From Trichomonas vaginalis G3 (lineage: Eukaryota; Parabasalia; Trichomonadida; Trichomonadidae): a stretch of DNA of 64,000 nucleotides. The stretch covers positions 4,659,962-4,723,961 of the forward strand of contig NC_067208.1 of NCBI RefSeq assembly GCF_026262505.1. The letters are read 5' to 3'. A model generated the notes under the pieces. That model worked only from the letters and a program-made list of their open reading frames with translations, had not been told where the DNA came from and ran no database searches. The position numbers and the translations under genes are program-made. Shown one piece after another: positions 10,516 to 20,300 of the stretch. Positions within the stretch are counted from its first letter, which is position 1. The number at the start of each line of letters is the position of its first letter.

Positions 10516-10561
10516 GGTGAGAAAAGAGGTGAAAAAAGAGGTGAGATCTCACCACTTCACC
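10516..10561. repeat. Palindromic AGATCT module, GGTGA class
   Basis: Three GGTGA half-repeats spaced by AT-rich links, the core GGTGAGATCTCACC, and a final CTTCACC. It begins 17 bases after the stop of the 78-aa gene and is followed by AAATTTATTTTTGTG. It has the same layout as the GGGTAGA and GTTAGA classes but different bases in every half-repeat. Confidence 0.75.
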
Positions 10562-10663
10562 TAAATTTATTTTTGTGCTATGTTTTCATACGTGTGGGAG
10601 TGGTGATATCATTAATTTTTAAGTTTATTTTTTAAAATTATTTTTTATTTTATTTTGGATGTA

Positions 10664-10984
10664 ATGACGAAAACTATTGAGATAACAAACTACAACGATC
10701 ATGAGTTCAAGAATTTGTTCTTCGTTCCTCGTGAAAATACATTCTATCAGATACGAGGGAGAAAGGGTAAAGTTAGTTTGAGCGTTTATGAAGGAATGAA
10801 GAATGGAAAGTTTATACAAGCAATAGATACAAACGGTAAGCGTGTTTCATTAGCTTTGTCAAAACTTACTAACATTTATTTTGACAGTGACTTTGACCTA
10901 TATGAAGAAGAAAGTGAGTCAGAAGATTATGAGCTGTTATGTGAAGCACAGCAATGGGAGGAGTTGCAATACTTTTGTAAGTGA
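10664..10984 (+). CDS. Stand-alone copy of the HNH C-terminal domain
   Basis: A protein of 106 residues from the ATG at 10664; a TTG three codons upstream is less likely. Residues about 10-75 (FKNLFFVPRENTFYQIRGRKG ... IDTNGKRVSLALSKL) align with the final 60 residues of the HNH endonucleases at 5902 and 15723, as FYYYV-x-E-D-A-F-Y-Y ... D-x-x-x-K-R-V-x-L-x-x-x-K-F. The tail is acidic. It has no nuclease core, so it may be a free DNA-binding domain. It is the last gene before the terminal repeat, and close copies sit at the same place in Polinton B. Confidence 0.65.
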   Translation: MTKTIEITNYNDHEFKNLFFVPRENTFYQIRGRKGKVSLSVYEGMKNGKFIQAIDTNGKRVSLALSKLTNIYFDSDFDLYEEESESEDYELLCEAQQWEELQYFCK

Positions 10985-11191
10985 GAACGTTTATTTTTTA
11001 CAGTAGTGAAGTCGTTTGTGAAAACGTTAGTGAGGTGAAGTGGTTGGTGGCTTTATAAATATTTAAGGCTAAGTTAGTGTTGTCGTTCGTGTTGTAAAAT
11101 ATACGTTAACGGTTTCGTAAAGTGTCAAATTCACATATAATGGGTAAGGAGGCGCGCAGTGCCTCCGTACACATGATATGTATACTAACTA
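10985..11191. repeat. Right terminal region of Polinton A
   Basis: Non-coding end of the element. It holds the block at 11093-11135, with ACGTTAACGGT and AAAGTGTCAAATTCAC, which is also found at both ends of B and the left end of C. It then has a GC-richer stretch (GAGGCGCGCAGTGCC) and the terminal ATACTAACT. Only the last 30 or so bases differ much between elements. The left partner lies outside the window, so the full inverted-repeat length and the target duplication cannot be given. Confidence 0.8.
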
Positions 11192-11394
11192 ATTTTCTGG
11201 ACTTATTATAAACTTCCCTGACCAATGAATCTTTAATTAATGGGTTTTCATCAGTACCAACAGCAAGTTCTGTCATAAATTTTTTAATCTGCTGAAAAGT
11301 GCCGTTGTCTTCAGAAAATTTTGCCATTGCCTTATTGTATATTTCTGTCAGAGTCATTGATTTATGAAGATCATTTTTTTCATTTTGTAACTTT
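11192..11394 (-). pseudogene. FLYWCH-like gene, third piece, between Polintons A and B
   Basis: Two hundred bases trapped between two Polintons. On the minus strand they encode a continuous stretch (LTEIYNKAMAKFSEDNG... then FMTELAVGTDENP) that follows in frame from the piece at 31430-31790 once B is left out. ACTTT at 11390-11394 is the target duplication of B. The next part of the gene would lie left of Polinton A, outside the window. Confidence 0.75.
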
Positions 11395-11575
11395 AGTTAG
11401 TATAACTAAGTCGTGTACTGAGGCACTGCGTTCCACCATACGCAATACTTGTGAATTTGACACTTTACAAAACCGTTAATGTATATTTTACAACACAAAC
11501 ACAAACACCAACTTAACCTTAAATATTTATAAAGCCGCCAACCACTTCACCTTACTACTGTAAAAATAAACGTTC
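11395..11575. repeat. Left terminal region of Polinton B
   Basis: Begins AGTTAGTATAACTAAG and contains the shared block GTGAATTTGACACTTT with AAAACCGTTAA. It is an inverted copy of 31249-31429. It differs from the ends of A and C in the outer 60 bases. Confidence 0.85.
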
Positions 11576-11902
11576 TCATTTACAAAAGTATTGCAGCGCT
11601 TCCCATTGCTGTGCTTCACACAATAGTTCATATTCTTCAGTATCGCTGCTGTCACTCCAATCGTCAGAGTCAAAGTCACTGTCAAAATAAATGTTAGTAA
11701 GTTTTGACAAAGCTAATGAAACACGCTTACCGTTTGTATCTATTGCTTGTATAAACTTTCCATTCTTCATTCCTTCATAAACGCTCAAACTAACTTTACC
11801 CTTTCTCCCTCGTATCTGATAGAATGTATTTTCACGAGGAACGAAGAACAAATTCTTGAACTCATGACCGTTGTAGTTTGTTATCTCAATAGTTTTCGTC
11901 AT
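11576..11902 (-). CDS. Stand-alone HNH C-terminal domain protein, left arm of B
   Basis: A 108-residue protein from the ATG at 11902, identical in sequence to the mirrored gene at 30922. It matches the Polinton A protein at 10664 except for a changed acidic tail (SDDWSDSSDTEE instead of LYEEESESEDY). The conserved part aligns with the end of the HNH endonucleases: FFVPRENTFYQIRGRKG, then IDTNGKRVSLALSKL. It is read inward-to-end, toward the terminus of the element. It may bind the ends or repeats of the element, or it may be a leftover of an endonuclease gene. Confidence 0.65.
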   Translation of the reverse strand: MTKTIEITNYNGHEFKNLFFVPRENTFYQIRGRKGKVSLSVYEGMKNGKFIQAIDTNGKRVSLALSKLTNIYFDSDFDSDDWSDSSDTEEYELLCEAQQWEALQYFCK

Positions 11903-11989
11903 TTACATCCAAATAAAATAAAAAATAAACTTAAAAATTAATGATATCACCACCCTCACACGTATGAAAACATAGCGCAAAAATAAATT

Positions 11990-12036
11990 TAGGTGAAGCG
12001 GTGAGATCTCACCTCTTTTTTCACCTGTTTTTTCAC
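11990..12036. repeat. Palindromic AGATCT module, GGTGA class
   Basis: The AGATCT core with GGTGA/TCACC half-repeats, between the 108-aa and 78-aa genes of the left arm. It is the mirror of the Polinton A module at 10516. The right-arm copy is cut short by the inserted element, leaving CTGAGATCTCACCGCTTCACC-like remains at 30811. Confidence 0.7.
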
Positions 12037-12054
12037 CCACTTGAATTCATTGCT

Positions 12055-12291
12055 TTATAACTCTCTTCCTTTCTCCAACTCTTCTAACTTCTTCTTAAGT
12101 TCAGCAATGTTGTCCTCATGAAGTTTAATCTTTCTCAAAATTCCTTCTTTATCTAATGGTTGCTTTATCTTTCTAAACTGAACTCTACCATCCTTCATAG
12201 TATGAATGTAAAAACCTTCCGGAATAGTTCCTGATTTAATGTATTCTACCAAAAACTTTTGTTTCATTGCTTCAGTGACTTTATTTGTCAT
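12055..12291 (-). CDS. Small terminal protein with GFY-KDG-RK motif, left arm of B
   Basis: Seventy-eight residues, almost the same as the Polinton A protein at 10262 (an Asn for Thr near the start and Lys for Arg in the tail). It has helix, GFYIHTMKDGRVQFRKIKQP, and coiled-coil tail in the same order. It is the complete version of the gene truncated at 28624 in the other arm. It lies on the same strand as the helicase gene, which ends about 700 bases upstream of its start. Confidence 0.6.
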   Translation of the reverse strand: MTNKVTEAMKQKFLVEYIKSGTIPEGFYIHTMKDGRVQFRKIKQPLDKEGILRKIKLHEDNIAELKKKLEELEKGREL

Positions 12292-12997
12292 TTTACTCTA
12301 AGGTGAAGCTAGCACAGCGATAATGGATTTCATGACTTTTAGTATTTCATGCAATCTTAACAGATAGCCTTACAAGTACTTCCAGTGTCCCTAGCTGTCC
12401 ATCCTTTTTATATAACTCCATGACATTTATAATCTCGCGAAACTTAACAGGTAGCATAACAGATTAAAATCAGATGAGGTTTTGAACCAAAATTTCTAAG
12501 CAACGTTGTCAAGGATTTTGAGGAACTAGGGACAGAGTGTGGCAAAGTCCAAGATTTAATTTATCTTCACCTGTTTCATCAACTATCTCATCTAATATGC
12601 CAATATTTTATTCATAACTCGTGGCAAACTCACTAACTTTCGTTATGTTCATCTGCATGCTTCATCTGATAGAAAGTATGACTTTCATTAACTCTGTGAG
12701 ATAATGAAAACTACTAGGGACAGAGACCATGGCAAAGTTTATGACTTTCATTATTTCCAGAACTTAATGAAAACTACTAGGGACAGAGACCATGGCAAAG
12801 TTCATGATTTAATTTATTCTCTCACTAACTTCAGCACAAACTCCAACACTAACGACAAGTACTAACTCCAACACTAACGACAAACACTAACAACAAACAC
12901 AAATGACAAACACTAACATCAAGTACTAACTTCAGCACAAATGACAAACACAAACTCCAACACAAATGACAAACACTAACGACAAAAATAAATGTCC
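12292..12997. repeat. Non-coding gap with short direct repeats
   Basis: No gene is seen. It holds two copies (about 12706-12830) of a roughly 60-base unit containing ACTACTAGGGACAGAGACC and CATGGCAAAGTT. About 12835-12985 is an array of short units such as ACACTAACGACAA and CACAAATGACAAA. That array is expanded by 126 bases relative to the mirrored gap at 28044-28623, so it is an unstable tract. Confidence 0.7.
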
Positions 12998-15622
12998 TCA
13001 CTTCTTAACAAAGTAATATGTGCTTCTTACACCACCATAACTCAAACGTTTCTTTTCAAACATCGATTGAAACTTATTTTGAGCCATTGGCTTTAGTCTC
13101 TTTTTCTTCAAATACGCCAAGAAATCTTCTTCACATCTTTTCACTTCATAGCCTTCTTTAAACTCCTCCTTGTTAAGTTCTATGAAATCCTTTATATCAT
13201 TCTTTGTTGCAATGGCTTCTTCACGAACGACATCGTGAACTATTTCATCATTGCATTCATGTATGACCTCCTCACTGTTCTCATGAACTATTTCATCACT
13301 GTTCTCATGTATGACCTCCTCACTGTTCTCGTGAACTATTTCATCATTGCATTCATGTATGACCTCCTCACTGTTCTCATGAACTATTTCAACACTGTTC
13401 TCATGAACGACCTCCTTACTGTCTTTCATAAGCGTTTCAAAGTCTCCTTTACTCATTACTTCAATCTCATGCTGTTCACAATAGTACTTAAACTCACTGT
13501 ATATGTCTTTGTTGTATGTTATATTGCTTCCCATGTACTCCATGAATTTTTCAAGCACTTCCTCATAATTCACTGTTTCTTTCTTTCCACGACCTTCTAA
13601 TATCATACTTGCTTCATAAATATAACTTCTTGCAGAACCGTCTCGCTTTCTACTTCTCTTCACAAATTCTCTCATCTTGCCACCAAATACATTTGAACTA
13701 CATGCAAAGAATTCATTCTCCTTCGCAAATTCTTTATATCTTCTGTAGCACTCTGTACAATTCCATCCGGATACAAACTTTTCATAGAACTCCTCGTAAA
13801 ACATTTGGTAAGGTGTTTTGTTCATTTCGATGAGTTCTTGTTTAGCCCTGGTGAATGGTATCTTCCTTACATCAAATTCACTTAAATCTTTCCTCATGAA
13901 GTACGTCAGTAAGTTTGAATAAAACTCTTCATTAAAGCTTTCAATGAGATTTGAGAAATATTCGTAATTTCCTTTGTATCTGCTGCTTACGTCAATGACA
14001 ACAAATCTTCTGTCGTCTTTATCAATCTTTACTGAGTTGAAGTTGTTAGATATCATGATGATATTACAAACATTCTCTATCTTTCTTACTGGCTGACACT
14101 TCTGATTTAAGTCCAACTGAGTCTCTGTTACTATTGACTTTAGTGCGTCGTGGTTCATGACCTTAGACGTATCGCATGAGCTTAGTTCATTGCATACGAT
14201 GAGCTTCATGTTCTCAATAGCAGCATTGAATCTACCAACCACATTCTCTATTGCCGTTATATTATTGTTGGCGTACTTGCTAATGAGCTCGCATAGAACA
14301 TTACTAAGTACATTCTTACCAGTTCCTTGCTTTCCTATTAACAAAAGTACTGTTCCAGTCTTTCCACAAGGATTTTGAACGATGTAGGCGAACCAGTTCA
14401 AAACATACTCATAAAGCTCTTCATCCTCATTACATATGACATCGTGAACATGTTTCAAATATCCTTCAATAACGTTCTCATCTACTTCATTCAGTACCTC
14501 ATACTCATATCCTCTGAAATAGCTGTAAATGTCATCTCTTTCGTCAAAGAATCTCATGCCTGACTTCATAAGATAGTTCTTGTTCTGACCCGCTTCATAA
14601 ATCATCAGTGCGTTCACATCCTTCTCCTCAATACGTCCTACATAAATACTCTTCATGAGCTTATTGAATTCCTTGCTATCTATTGATACAAGTGTTGTTG
14701 TGTCTCGTATTCCATCATAATCTTTCACTAGATATGTCATACGTGCTCCGTCAATAACGACAACACATCTTCTTAAGTCATTTATAACACTAACTATGTC
14801 AATACCTTCTTCACTCATGTACTTATTTCTTCTCAAGTCCTTTAGTGTGAAAGTGTCTCTAAGTTCTATTTCAAGCAATTCATTTACACATCCTTTGCAA
14901 TACTTCTCTATAAAATATTTCTGTCGTTCTTTACTAAGTTTTTTAACAGCTCTGAAGAACCATGTGTTTTGACTCAAACATCCTTCACAACTTCTCTCAT
15001 TCATTCCTAGTTCTTTCATGTCATTATCTTCAACCTCTATGGTCTCATTGAGTAAGGTCAAAGGGTTCTTAGTCATTGCTGGTCTTATCTGAAACAATGT
15101 TTGTGCAACAGGTTTAACTAGTTCAGCAACGTCCTTCCTTAATATGACTAGCTGTTTCCACTCATCTTTGCTAACAGTTCTTTCATAACCACTGACAGTA
15201 ATGATTTCATTTGCTGACCTTAGACACTTATGTTCTATCATTTGTATTGCTTTTGTGTAAGGCTTTCGTGAGCATAGGTTGTATATGTCATTCCTGCAAT
15301 GTTCATTCATGCCAATAGTACTAAATCCTTTCTTTGCTGTTGAATGCATAATATCCATTAGTTCCTGTGTTCGTATTGCTGTCTCATAAAATACAACAAG
15401 ACCTTTGTCATCTATGACGTACTTACCGAAAACATTGCTTATATTCTTTAACCATGAAATAACATCCTCATTCATGCTGTCAAACATGAAGTAAGGTCTT
15501 ACATACTCTTCACTTATAAGATACTCCACAAAATACTTGTTAAGCTCTATGTCCTCGTGAGCGATTTCATTAGGTTTGATATTAGTTCCTTTTGTCATTG
15601 CTGTCATGTACTTCACTCTCAT
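12998..15622 (-). CDS. SF3 (D5-like) helicase, left arm of B
   Basis: About 874 residues from the ATG at 15622; an in-frame TTG 12 bases upstream is less likely. The superfamily 3 helicase core is clear. Walker A is GKQGTGKN at about 430-437, Walker B-like is MKLIVCNE at about 472-479, motif C is MISNN at about 523-527, and the arginine-finger region is DDRRFVVIDVSSRY. This fits the replicative helicases of large DNA viruses and virophages. No clear primase motif is seen in the long N-terminal part, but Cys pairs at about 212-215 and 242-246 could bind zinc. Residues about 745-805 are eight-residue acidic repeats of the EEVIHENS type. The protein is identical to the right-arm copy. Confidence 0.85.
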   Translation of the reverse strand: MRVKYMTAMTKGTNIKPNEIAHEDIELNKYFVEYLISEEYVRPYFMFDSMNEDVISWLKNISNVFGKYVIDDKGLVVFYETAIRTQELMDIMHSTAKKGFSTIGMNEHCRNDIYNLCSRKPYTKAIQMIEHKCLRSANEIITVSGYERTVSKDEWKQLVILRKDVAELVKPVAQTLFQIRPAMTKNPLTLLNETIEVEDNDMKELGMNERSCEGCLSQNTWFFRAVKKLSKERQKYFIEKYCKGCVNELLEIELRDTFTLKDLRRNKYMSEEGIDIVSVINDLRRCVVVIDGARMTYLVKDYDGIRDTTTLVSIDSKEFNKLMKSIYVGRIEEKDVNALMIYEAGQNKNYLMKSGMRFFDERDDIYSYFRGYEYEVLNEVDENVIEGYLKHVHDVICNEDEELYEYVLNWFAYIVQNPCGKTGTVLLLIGKQGTGKNVLSNVLCELISKYANNNITAIENVVGRFNAAIENMKLIVCNELSSCDTSKVMNHDALKSIVTETQLDLNQKCQPVRKIENVCNIIMISNNFNSVKIDKDDRRFVVIDVSSRYKGNYEYFSNLIESFNEEFYSNLLTYFMRKDLSEFDVRKIPFTRAKQELIEMNKTPYQMFYEEFYEKFVSGWNCTECYRRYKEFAKENEFFACSSNVFGGKMREFVKRSRKRDGSARSYIYEASMILEGRGKKETVNYEEVLEKFMEYMGSNITYNKDIYSEFKYYCEQHEIEVMSKGDFETLMKDSKEVVHENSVEIVHENSEEVIHECNDEIVHENSEEVIHENSDEIVHENSEEVIHECNDEIVHDVVREEAIATKNDIKDFIELNKEEFKEGYEVKRCEEDFLAYLKKKRLKPMAQNKFQSMFEKKRLSYGGVRSTYYFVKK

Positions 15623-15722
15623 AGTTCCTTTCAATAGCGTAAAAATACTTCATTGTTTCATAACTGCTCTAAATTCTGTTCAAAATTCGTACAACATAAC
15701 TTTTTAACATTAGTGAAAGAAC

Positions 15723-16427
15723 ATGAGCGAAACAACAACATCTAACATTACAGAAGAAGTCAATGACAATGCCGATGAAAACATTACAGAAGGAGCTAGT
15801 GAAAATATTGACGAGTTCAGTGAGGAAGAAGATATTGAGGACGTCAATGAGAACGTTAGTGGGGAACAAACTCAATGGGAAACATTGAGAAATCATGAAG
15901 ATTATGAGATTTGTACGACATATCCTTTTACTATTCGTCGAAAGAAAAACAAACATATTAAGAGTGAATGCTTAAATAATCATGGTTATATTGAGCTTAG
16001 TTTAAACAACAAAACACATTTAAAGCATAGAATTATTGCAGAACAGTGGATTGAAAATCCAAACAATTTGAAAGAAATAGACCATATAAATCATGATAGA
16101 ACGGACAACAGAATCTCAAACCTTCGTTGGTGTTCTAAATCTGAAAACAATAGAAATAAAAGCAAGTATGGCGATATAGTTTATGAGTTCGTTGATGAAA
16201 TATCTGACGAAGCTGTTGAAATAACAGCTTATGGTAAGCATTCGTTTGAGTTCTACTACTATGTTGAGAATGAGGACGCATTCTATTATTATACAGGTCT
16301 TAACTATCGAAAACTTCATATAAACTTTACAAAAACAGGTGCTGCTTATGTTTGTATGATAGATACAGAAAACAAGAGAGTAATCTTATGCATAAACAAA
16401 TTCAAACGCTTGTACGGCTTCATGTAG
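15723..16427 (+). CDS. HNH homing-type endonuclease, left arm of B
   Basis: A 234-residue protein from the ATG at 15723. The first 50 residues are acidic and Asn-rich. NUMOD4-like WETLRNHEDYEICTTYPFTI follows. The HNH core is LKHRIIAEQWIENP, then IDHINHDRTDNRISNLRW and EN. The last 60 residues (EFYYYVENEDAFYYYTGLNYR ... IDTENKRVILCINKFKR) are the domain also seen as stand-alone proteins at the ends of the elements. It is divergent from the helicase gene with about 100 bases between starts. The mirrored copy at 24614 has the same protein sequence but at least one synonymous base difference (GCC/GCT in an early Ala codon). Confidence 0.85.
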   Translation: MSETTTSNITEEVNDNADENITEGASENIDEFSEEEDIEDVNENVSGEQTQWETLRNHEDYEICTTYPFTIRRKKNKHIKSECLNNHGYIELSLNNKTHLKHRIIAEQWIENPNNLKEIDHINHDRTDNRISNLRWCSKSENNRNKSKYGDIVYEFVDEISDEAVEITAYGKHSFEFYYYVENEDAFYYYTGLNYRKLHINFTKTGAAYVCMIDTENKRVILCINKFKRLYGFM

Positions 16428-17917
16428 GACAAACATTATTTTTCAACACTAACGCCAACACGTAGGACAAACATTCATGACTAACATTACTGTATAACAT
16501 AAATGATTTGTCATGATTTCATCGTAAATGTTTTGTCATGATTTCATCGTATATGTTTTGTCAAAACTTCTTCGTAAATGTTTTGTCATGATTTCATCGT
16601 ATATGTTTTGTCATGATTTCATCGTATATGTTTTGTCATGATTTCATCGTATATGTTTTGTCATGATTTCATCGTATATGTTTTGTCATGATTTCATCGT
16701 ATATGTTTTGTCATGAATTCTTCGTAAATGTTTTGTCATGATTTCATCGTATATGTTTTGTCATGATTTCATCGTAAATGTTTTGTCAAACATGAACGTA
16801 TATGTTTTGTCAAAACTTCTTCGTATATGTTTTGTCATGATTTCATCGTATATGTTTTGTCATGATTTCATCGTATATGTTTTGTCATGATTTCATCGTA
16901 AATGTTTTGTCATGAATTCTTCGTATATGTTTTGTCATGATTTCATCGTAAATGTTTTGTCAAAACTTCATCGTACATGTTTTGTCATGAATTCTTCGTA
17001 AATGTTTTGTCATGATTTCATCGTAAATGTTTTGTCAAAACTTCATCGTACATGTTTTGTCATGATTTCATCGTATATGTTTTGTCATGATTTCATCGTA
17101 TATGTTTTGTCATGATTTCATCGTAAATGTTTTGTCATGAATTCTTCGTATATGTTTTGTCATGATTTCATCGTAAATGTTTTGTCAAAACTTCATCGTA
17201 CATGTTTTGTCATGATTTCATCGTATATGTTTTGTCATGATTTCATCGTATATGTTTTGTCATGACTTCATCGTAAATGTTTTGTCATGATTTCATCGTA
17301 AATGTTTTGTCATGAATTCTTCGTAAATGTTTTGTCATGATTTCATCGTATATGTTTTGTCAAACATGAACGTATATGTTTTGTCAAACATGAACGTATA
17401 TGTTTTGTCAAAACTTCTTCGTATATGTTTTGTCATGATTTCATCGTATATGCTTTGTCATGACCTCATCGTATATGTTTTGTCATGATTTCTTCATCGT
17501 ATATGCTTTGTCAAGGTTTCTTCGTAAATGTTTTGTCATGACCTCATCGTAAATGTTTTGTCATGACCTCATCGTAATGAGTGTAAATGATCCAAAAATA
17601 ATGTTTATGTTAGAATGTTAGATCTAACACCTTTTCTAACATGTTTTCTAACATGACCTCATGGAACTTAAACGTATATGTTTTGTTATGACCTCATGGA
17701 ACTTAAACGTATATGTTTTGTCATGACCTCATCGTAAATGTTTTGTCATGACCTCATCGTAAATGTTTTGTTATGATTTCATGGAACTTAAACGTATATG
17801 TTTTGTCAAAACTTCTTCGTAAATGTTTTGTTATGATTTCATGGAACTTAAACGTAAATGTTTTGTTATGTCCTCATCGTAAATGTTTTGTCATGATTTC
17901 ATCGTAAATGTTTTGTG

Positions 17918-18155
17918 AAGAATATAACAACCGCCTGAATTCAGACGGTTGGTTTTTATACAAAATTCACACAGGAAAATTCTTGAGTTTTGGTTGAAAG
18001 AATACGGTCAAGCCAAAAGTGGCTCGACCTCAAAACAAACATTTTATGAGTTTACTAAGGCATTTATGAATGAATTCAAAGGTATTTGCATACATCCTGA
18101 CCTCGTTCATTTTGTTGTTGAATTCAGCAAAAATAATGTTTACGTTATGACTTCA
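17918..18155 (+). other. Unique island in the repeats, with hairpin and a gene fragment
   Basis: Starts with a hairpin (AACCGCCTGAATTCAGACGG) followed by TTTTTATA. A coding-like stretch of about 60 codons follows, with FWLKEYGQAKSG, FTKAFMNEFKG and HPDLVHFVVEF. It ends at a CAAAAATAATGTTTA motif. It is unlike the surrounding 25-bp units and looks like the tail of a captured gene. No parent is visible in this window. It is mirrored at about 22886-23123. Confidence 0.5.
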
Positions 18156-18491
18156 TCGTATATGCTTTGTTGAACTTAAACGTAAATGTTTTGTCATGAT
18201 TTCATCGTATATGTTTTGTCAAGGTTTCATCGTATATGCTTTGTCAAACATGAACGTATATGTTTTGTCATGATTTCTTCGTAAATGTTTTGTCAAGACT
18301 TCATCGTAAATGTTTTGTCATGATTTCATCGCAAATGATTTGTCATGATTTCTTCGTTTATGTTTTGTCAAAACTTCTTCGTACATGTTTTGTCATGACT
18401 TTTTCATCGTAATGAGCGTAAATCAGACAAAAATATATTTTAGGTGAAGAGGTGAGATCTCACCTCTTTTCTCACCTCTTTTCTCACCTCA

Positions 18492-18520
18492 GCCGCTAAG
18501 CGGCGAGACCCAAAGGGTCT
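18492..18520. repeat. Paired trinucleotide-loop hairpins in the repeat field
   Basis: GCCGC-TAA-GCGGC is followed by AGACCC-AAA-GGGTCT, directly after an AGATCT module and before TGAATTTTCATGA. Identical pairs follow at 19484-19512 and 19732-19760, and mirrored ones lie near 21281-21309, 21529-21557 and 22521-22549. Confidence 0.75.
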
Positions 18521-18728
18521 TGAATTTTCATGATTTCTTCATCGTAATGAGTGTATATGTTTTGTCATGATTTCATCGTATATGTTTTGTCGTGATTTCT
18601 TCGTATATGTTTTGTCAAAACTTCTTCGTATATGTTTTGTCATGATTTCTTCGTATATGTTTTGTCAAACATGAACGTAAATGTTTTGTCATGACTTCAT
18701 CGTAATGAGTGTAAATGATTTCATATAA

Positions 18729-18820
18729 TTGCTTACCTCGGAAAACCGAGAGAAGAGATTCCATATGAAAATCGCAAGAATTTGGCTCCTGGTTTGAAAT
18801 ATTATTATGTTCATAGACTT
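18729..18820 (+). pseudogene. Fragment of the KilA-N gene inside the repeats of B
   Basis: About 92 bases nearly identical to 573-664 of Polinton A, the part encoding SLGKPREEIPYENRKNLAPG and the start of the KilA-N fold. Both flanks are 25-bp repeat units, so a small piece of a viral-type gene has been captured into the array. The mirrored copy is at about 22221-22312 on the other strand. Confidence 0.8.
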
Positions 18821-19044
18821 CATCGTTTATGTTTTGTCAAACATGAACGTAAATGTTTTGTCATGACTTCATCGTACATGTTTTGTCATGATTTCATCGT
18901 ATATGCTTTGTCATGATGATTTCATCGAAACTAAACGTATATGTTTTGTCATGATTTCATCGTACATGTTTTGTCATGATTTCATCGTATATGTTTTGTC
19001 AAGATTTCATCGTAATGAGTGTAAATGAACCAAAAATAATGTTT

Positions 19045-19310
19045 ACGTTCATGTTTGACAACACAGCAGGGGAAGGCATTTATGAATTATTTTTGAAGAA
19101 CTGAAGGTGTCACTACGTCACCATGTGTCACTCGGTTAATGAACTTCTCTGAAAAAATGAGACAACATGACATTTTGACAACACAGCAGGGGAAGGCATT
19201 TATGAATTATTTTTGAAGAACTGAAGGTGTCACCAGGTCACCAGGTCACCAGGTAATTTAACTTCTCTGAAAAAATGAGACAACATGACATTTAGACAAC
19301 AACACAGGAA
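19045..19310. repeat. Two tandem units of about 125 bases
   Basis: Each unit starts GACAACACAGCAGGGGAAGG, continues through AATTATTTTTGAAGAACTGA and ends with AAAATGAGACAACATGACAT. Between them is a variable tract of GTCACC-type repeats (GTCACTACGTCACCATGTGT in the first, GTCACCAGGTCACCAGGTAA in the second). It is mirrored at about 21731-21996. No gene is seen. Confidence 0.75.
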
Positions 19311-20300
19311 ATAAATGTTTACGTACATGTTTTGTCAAGACCTCATCGTATATGTTTTGTCATGATTTCTTCGTAAATGATTTGTCGAAACTTCTTCATC
19401 GTAATGAGCGTAAATGACCCAAAAATAATGTTTAGGGTAGATGGTTAGATCTAACCTCATTTCTACCCTCATTTCTACCCTCAGCCGCTAAGCGGCGAGA
19501 CCCAAAGGGTCTTGAATTTTCATGATTTCATCGTACATTCTTTGTCATGATTTCATCGAAACTAAACGTACATGTTTTGTCGAAACTTCATCGTATATGT
19601 TTTGTCATGACTTCTTCATCGTAAATGATTTGTCGAAACTTCTTCATCGTAATGAGCGTAAATGACCCAAAAATAATGTTTATGTTAGAATGTTAGATCT
19701 AACACCTTTTCTAACATGTTTTCTCACCTCAGCCGCTAAGCGGCGAGACCCAAAGGGTCTTGAATTTTCATGATTTCTTCGTATATGTTTTGTCGAAACT
19801 TCATCGTAATGAGTGTACATGTTTTGTCAAGACTTCTTCATCGTATATGTTTTGTCATGATTTCTTCGTACATGTTTTGTCATGACTTCTTCATCGTAAT
19901 GAACGTAAATGATTTGTCAAACATGAACGTAAATGTTTTGTCAAACATGAACGTACATGCTTTGTCAAGACTTCTTCATCGTAATGAGCGTAAATCAGAC
20001 AAAAATATATTTTAGGTGAAGAGGTGAGATCTCACCTCTTTTCTCACCTCTTTTCTCACCTCATGAATTTTCATGATTTCATCGTACATGTTTTGTCGAA
20101 ACTTCATCGTACATGTTTTGTCAAGACTTCTTCGTAAATGTTTTGTCAAACATGAACGTAAATGATTTGTCATGACTTCTTCGTATATGTTTTGTCATGA
20201 CTTCTTCATCGTAATGAGCGTAAATGACCCAAAAATAATGTTTATGTTAGAATGTTAGATCTAACACCTTTTCTAACATGTTTTCTAACATGGAGGATTT

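Larger units (their letters stand above)
1..11191 (+). mobile_element. Polinton/Maverick A, right-hand part
   Basis: A virus-like Polinton whose left end lies outside the window. Its right terminus reads ...ATACTAACT, and the FLYWCH-like host gene resumes right after it. Parts seen in order are an integrase-like tail, a KilA-N gene, a short repeat protein, an unknown gene, DNA polymerase B, an HNH endonuclease, a penton-like gene, small basic proteins, the major capsid gene, a membrane/proline-rich protein, two small terminal genes and the terminal repeat. The packaging ATPase and protease are not seen and may lie to the left. The copy is broken: the polymerase, capsid and penton-like genes carry about one break each, while the smaller genes look open. 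That pattern suggests a fairly young fossil. Confidence 0.9.
16498..20290 (+). repeat. 25-bp repeat field, left arm of B
   Basis: About 3.8 kb of imperfect 25-bp units with a constant ATGTTTTGTCA core. The rest of the unit is drawn from a few variants (TGATTTCATCGTAT, TGAATTCTTCGTAA, AAACTTCTTCGTAT, AACATGAACGTAT). It is purest at 16540-17560 and broken up later by AGATCT modules (17605, 18443, 19436, 19683, 20015, 20244), paired hairpins (18492, 19484, 19732) and gene fragments. Short frames such as those at 17949 and 19770 are by-products. The layout resembles iterons or viral homologous regions, so an origin or protein-binding role is possible. Confidence 0.9.

Noticed and set aside
13235-14563. 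Plus-strand frames opposite the helicase gene, and their mirrors in the right arm
   Set aside because: They are shadows of the SF3 helicase. The repeated YDLLTVLMNYF peptide is the reverse reading of its acidic repeats.
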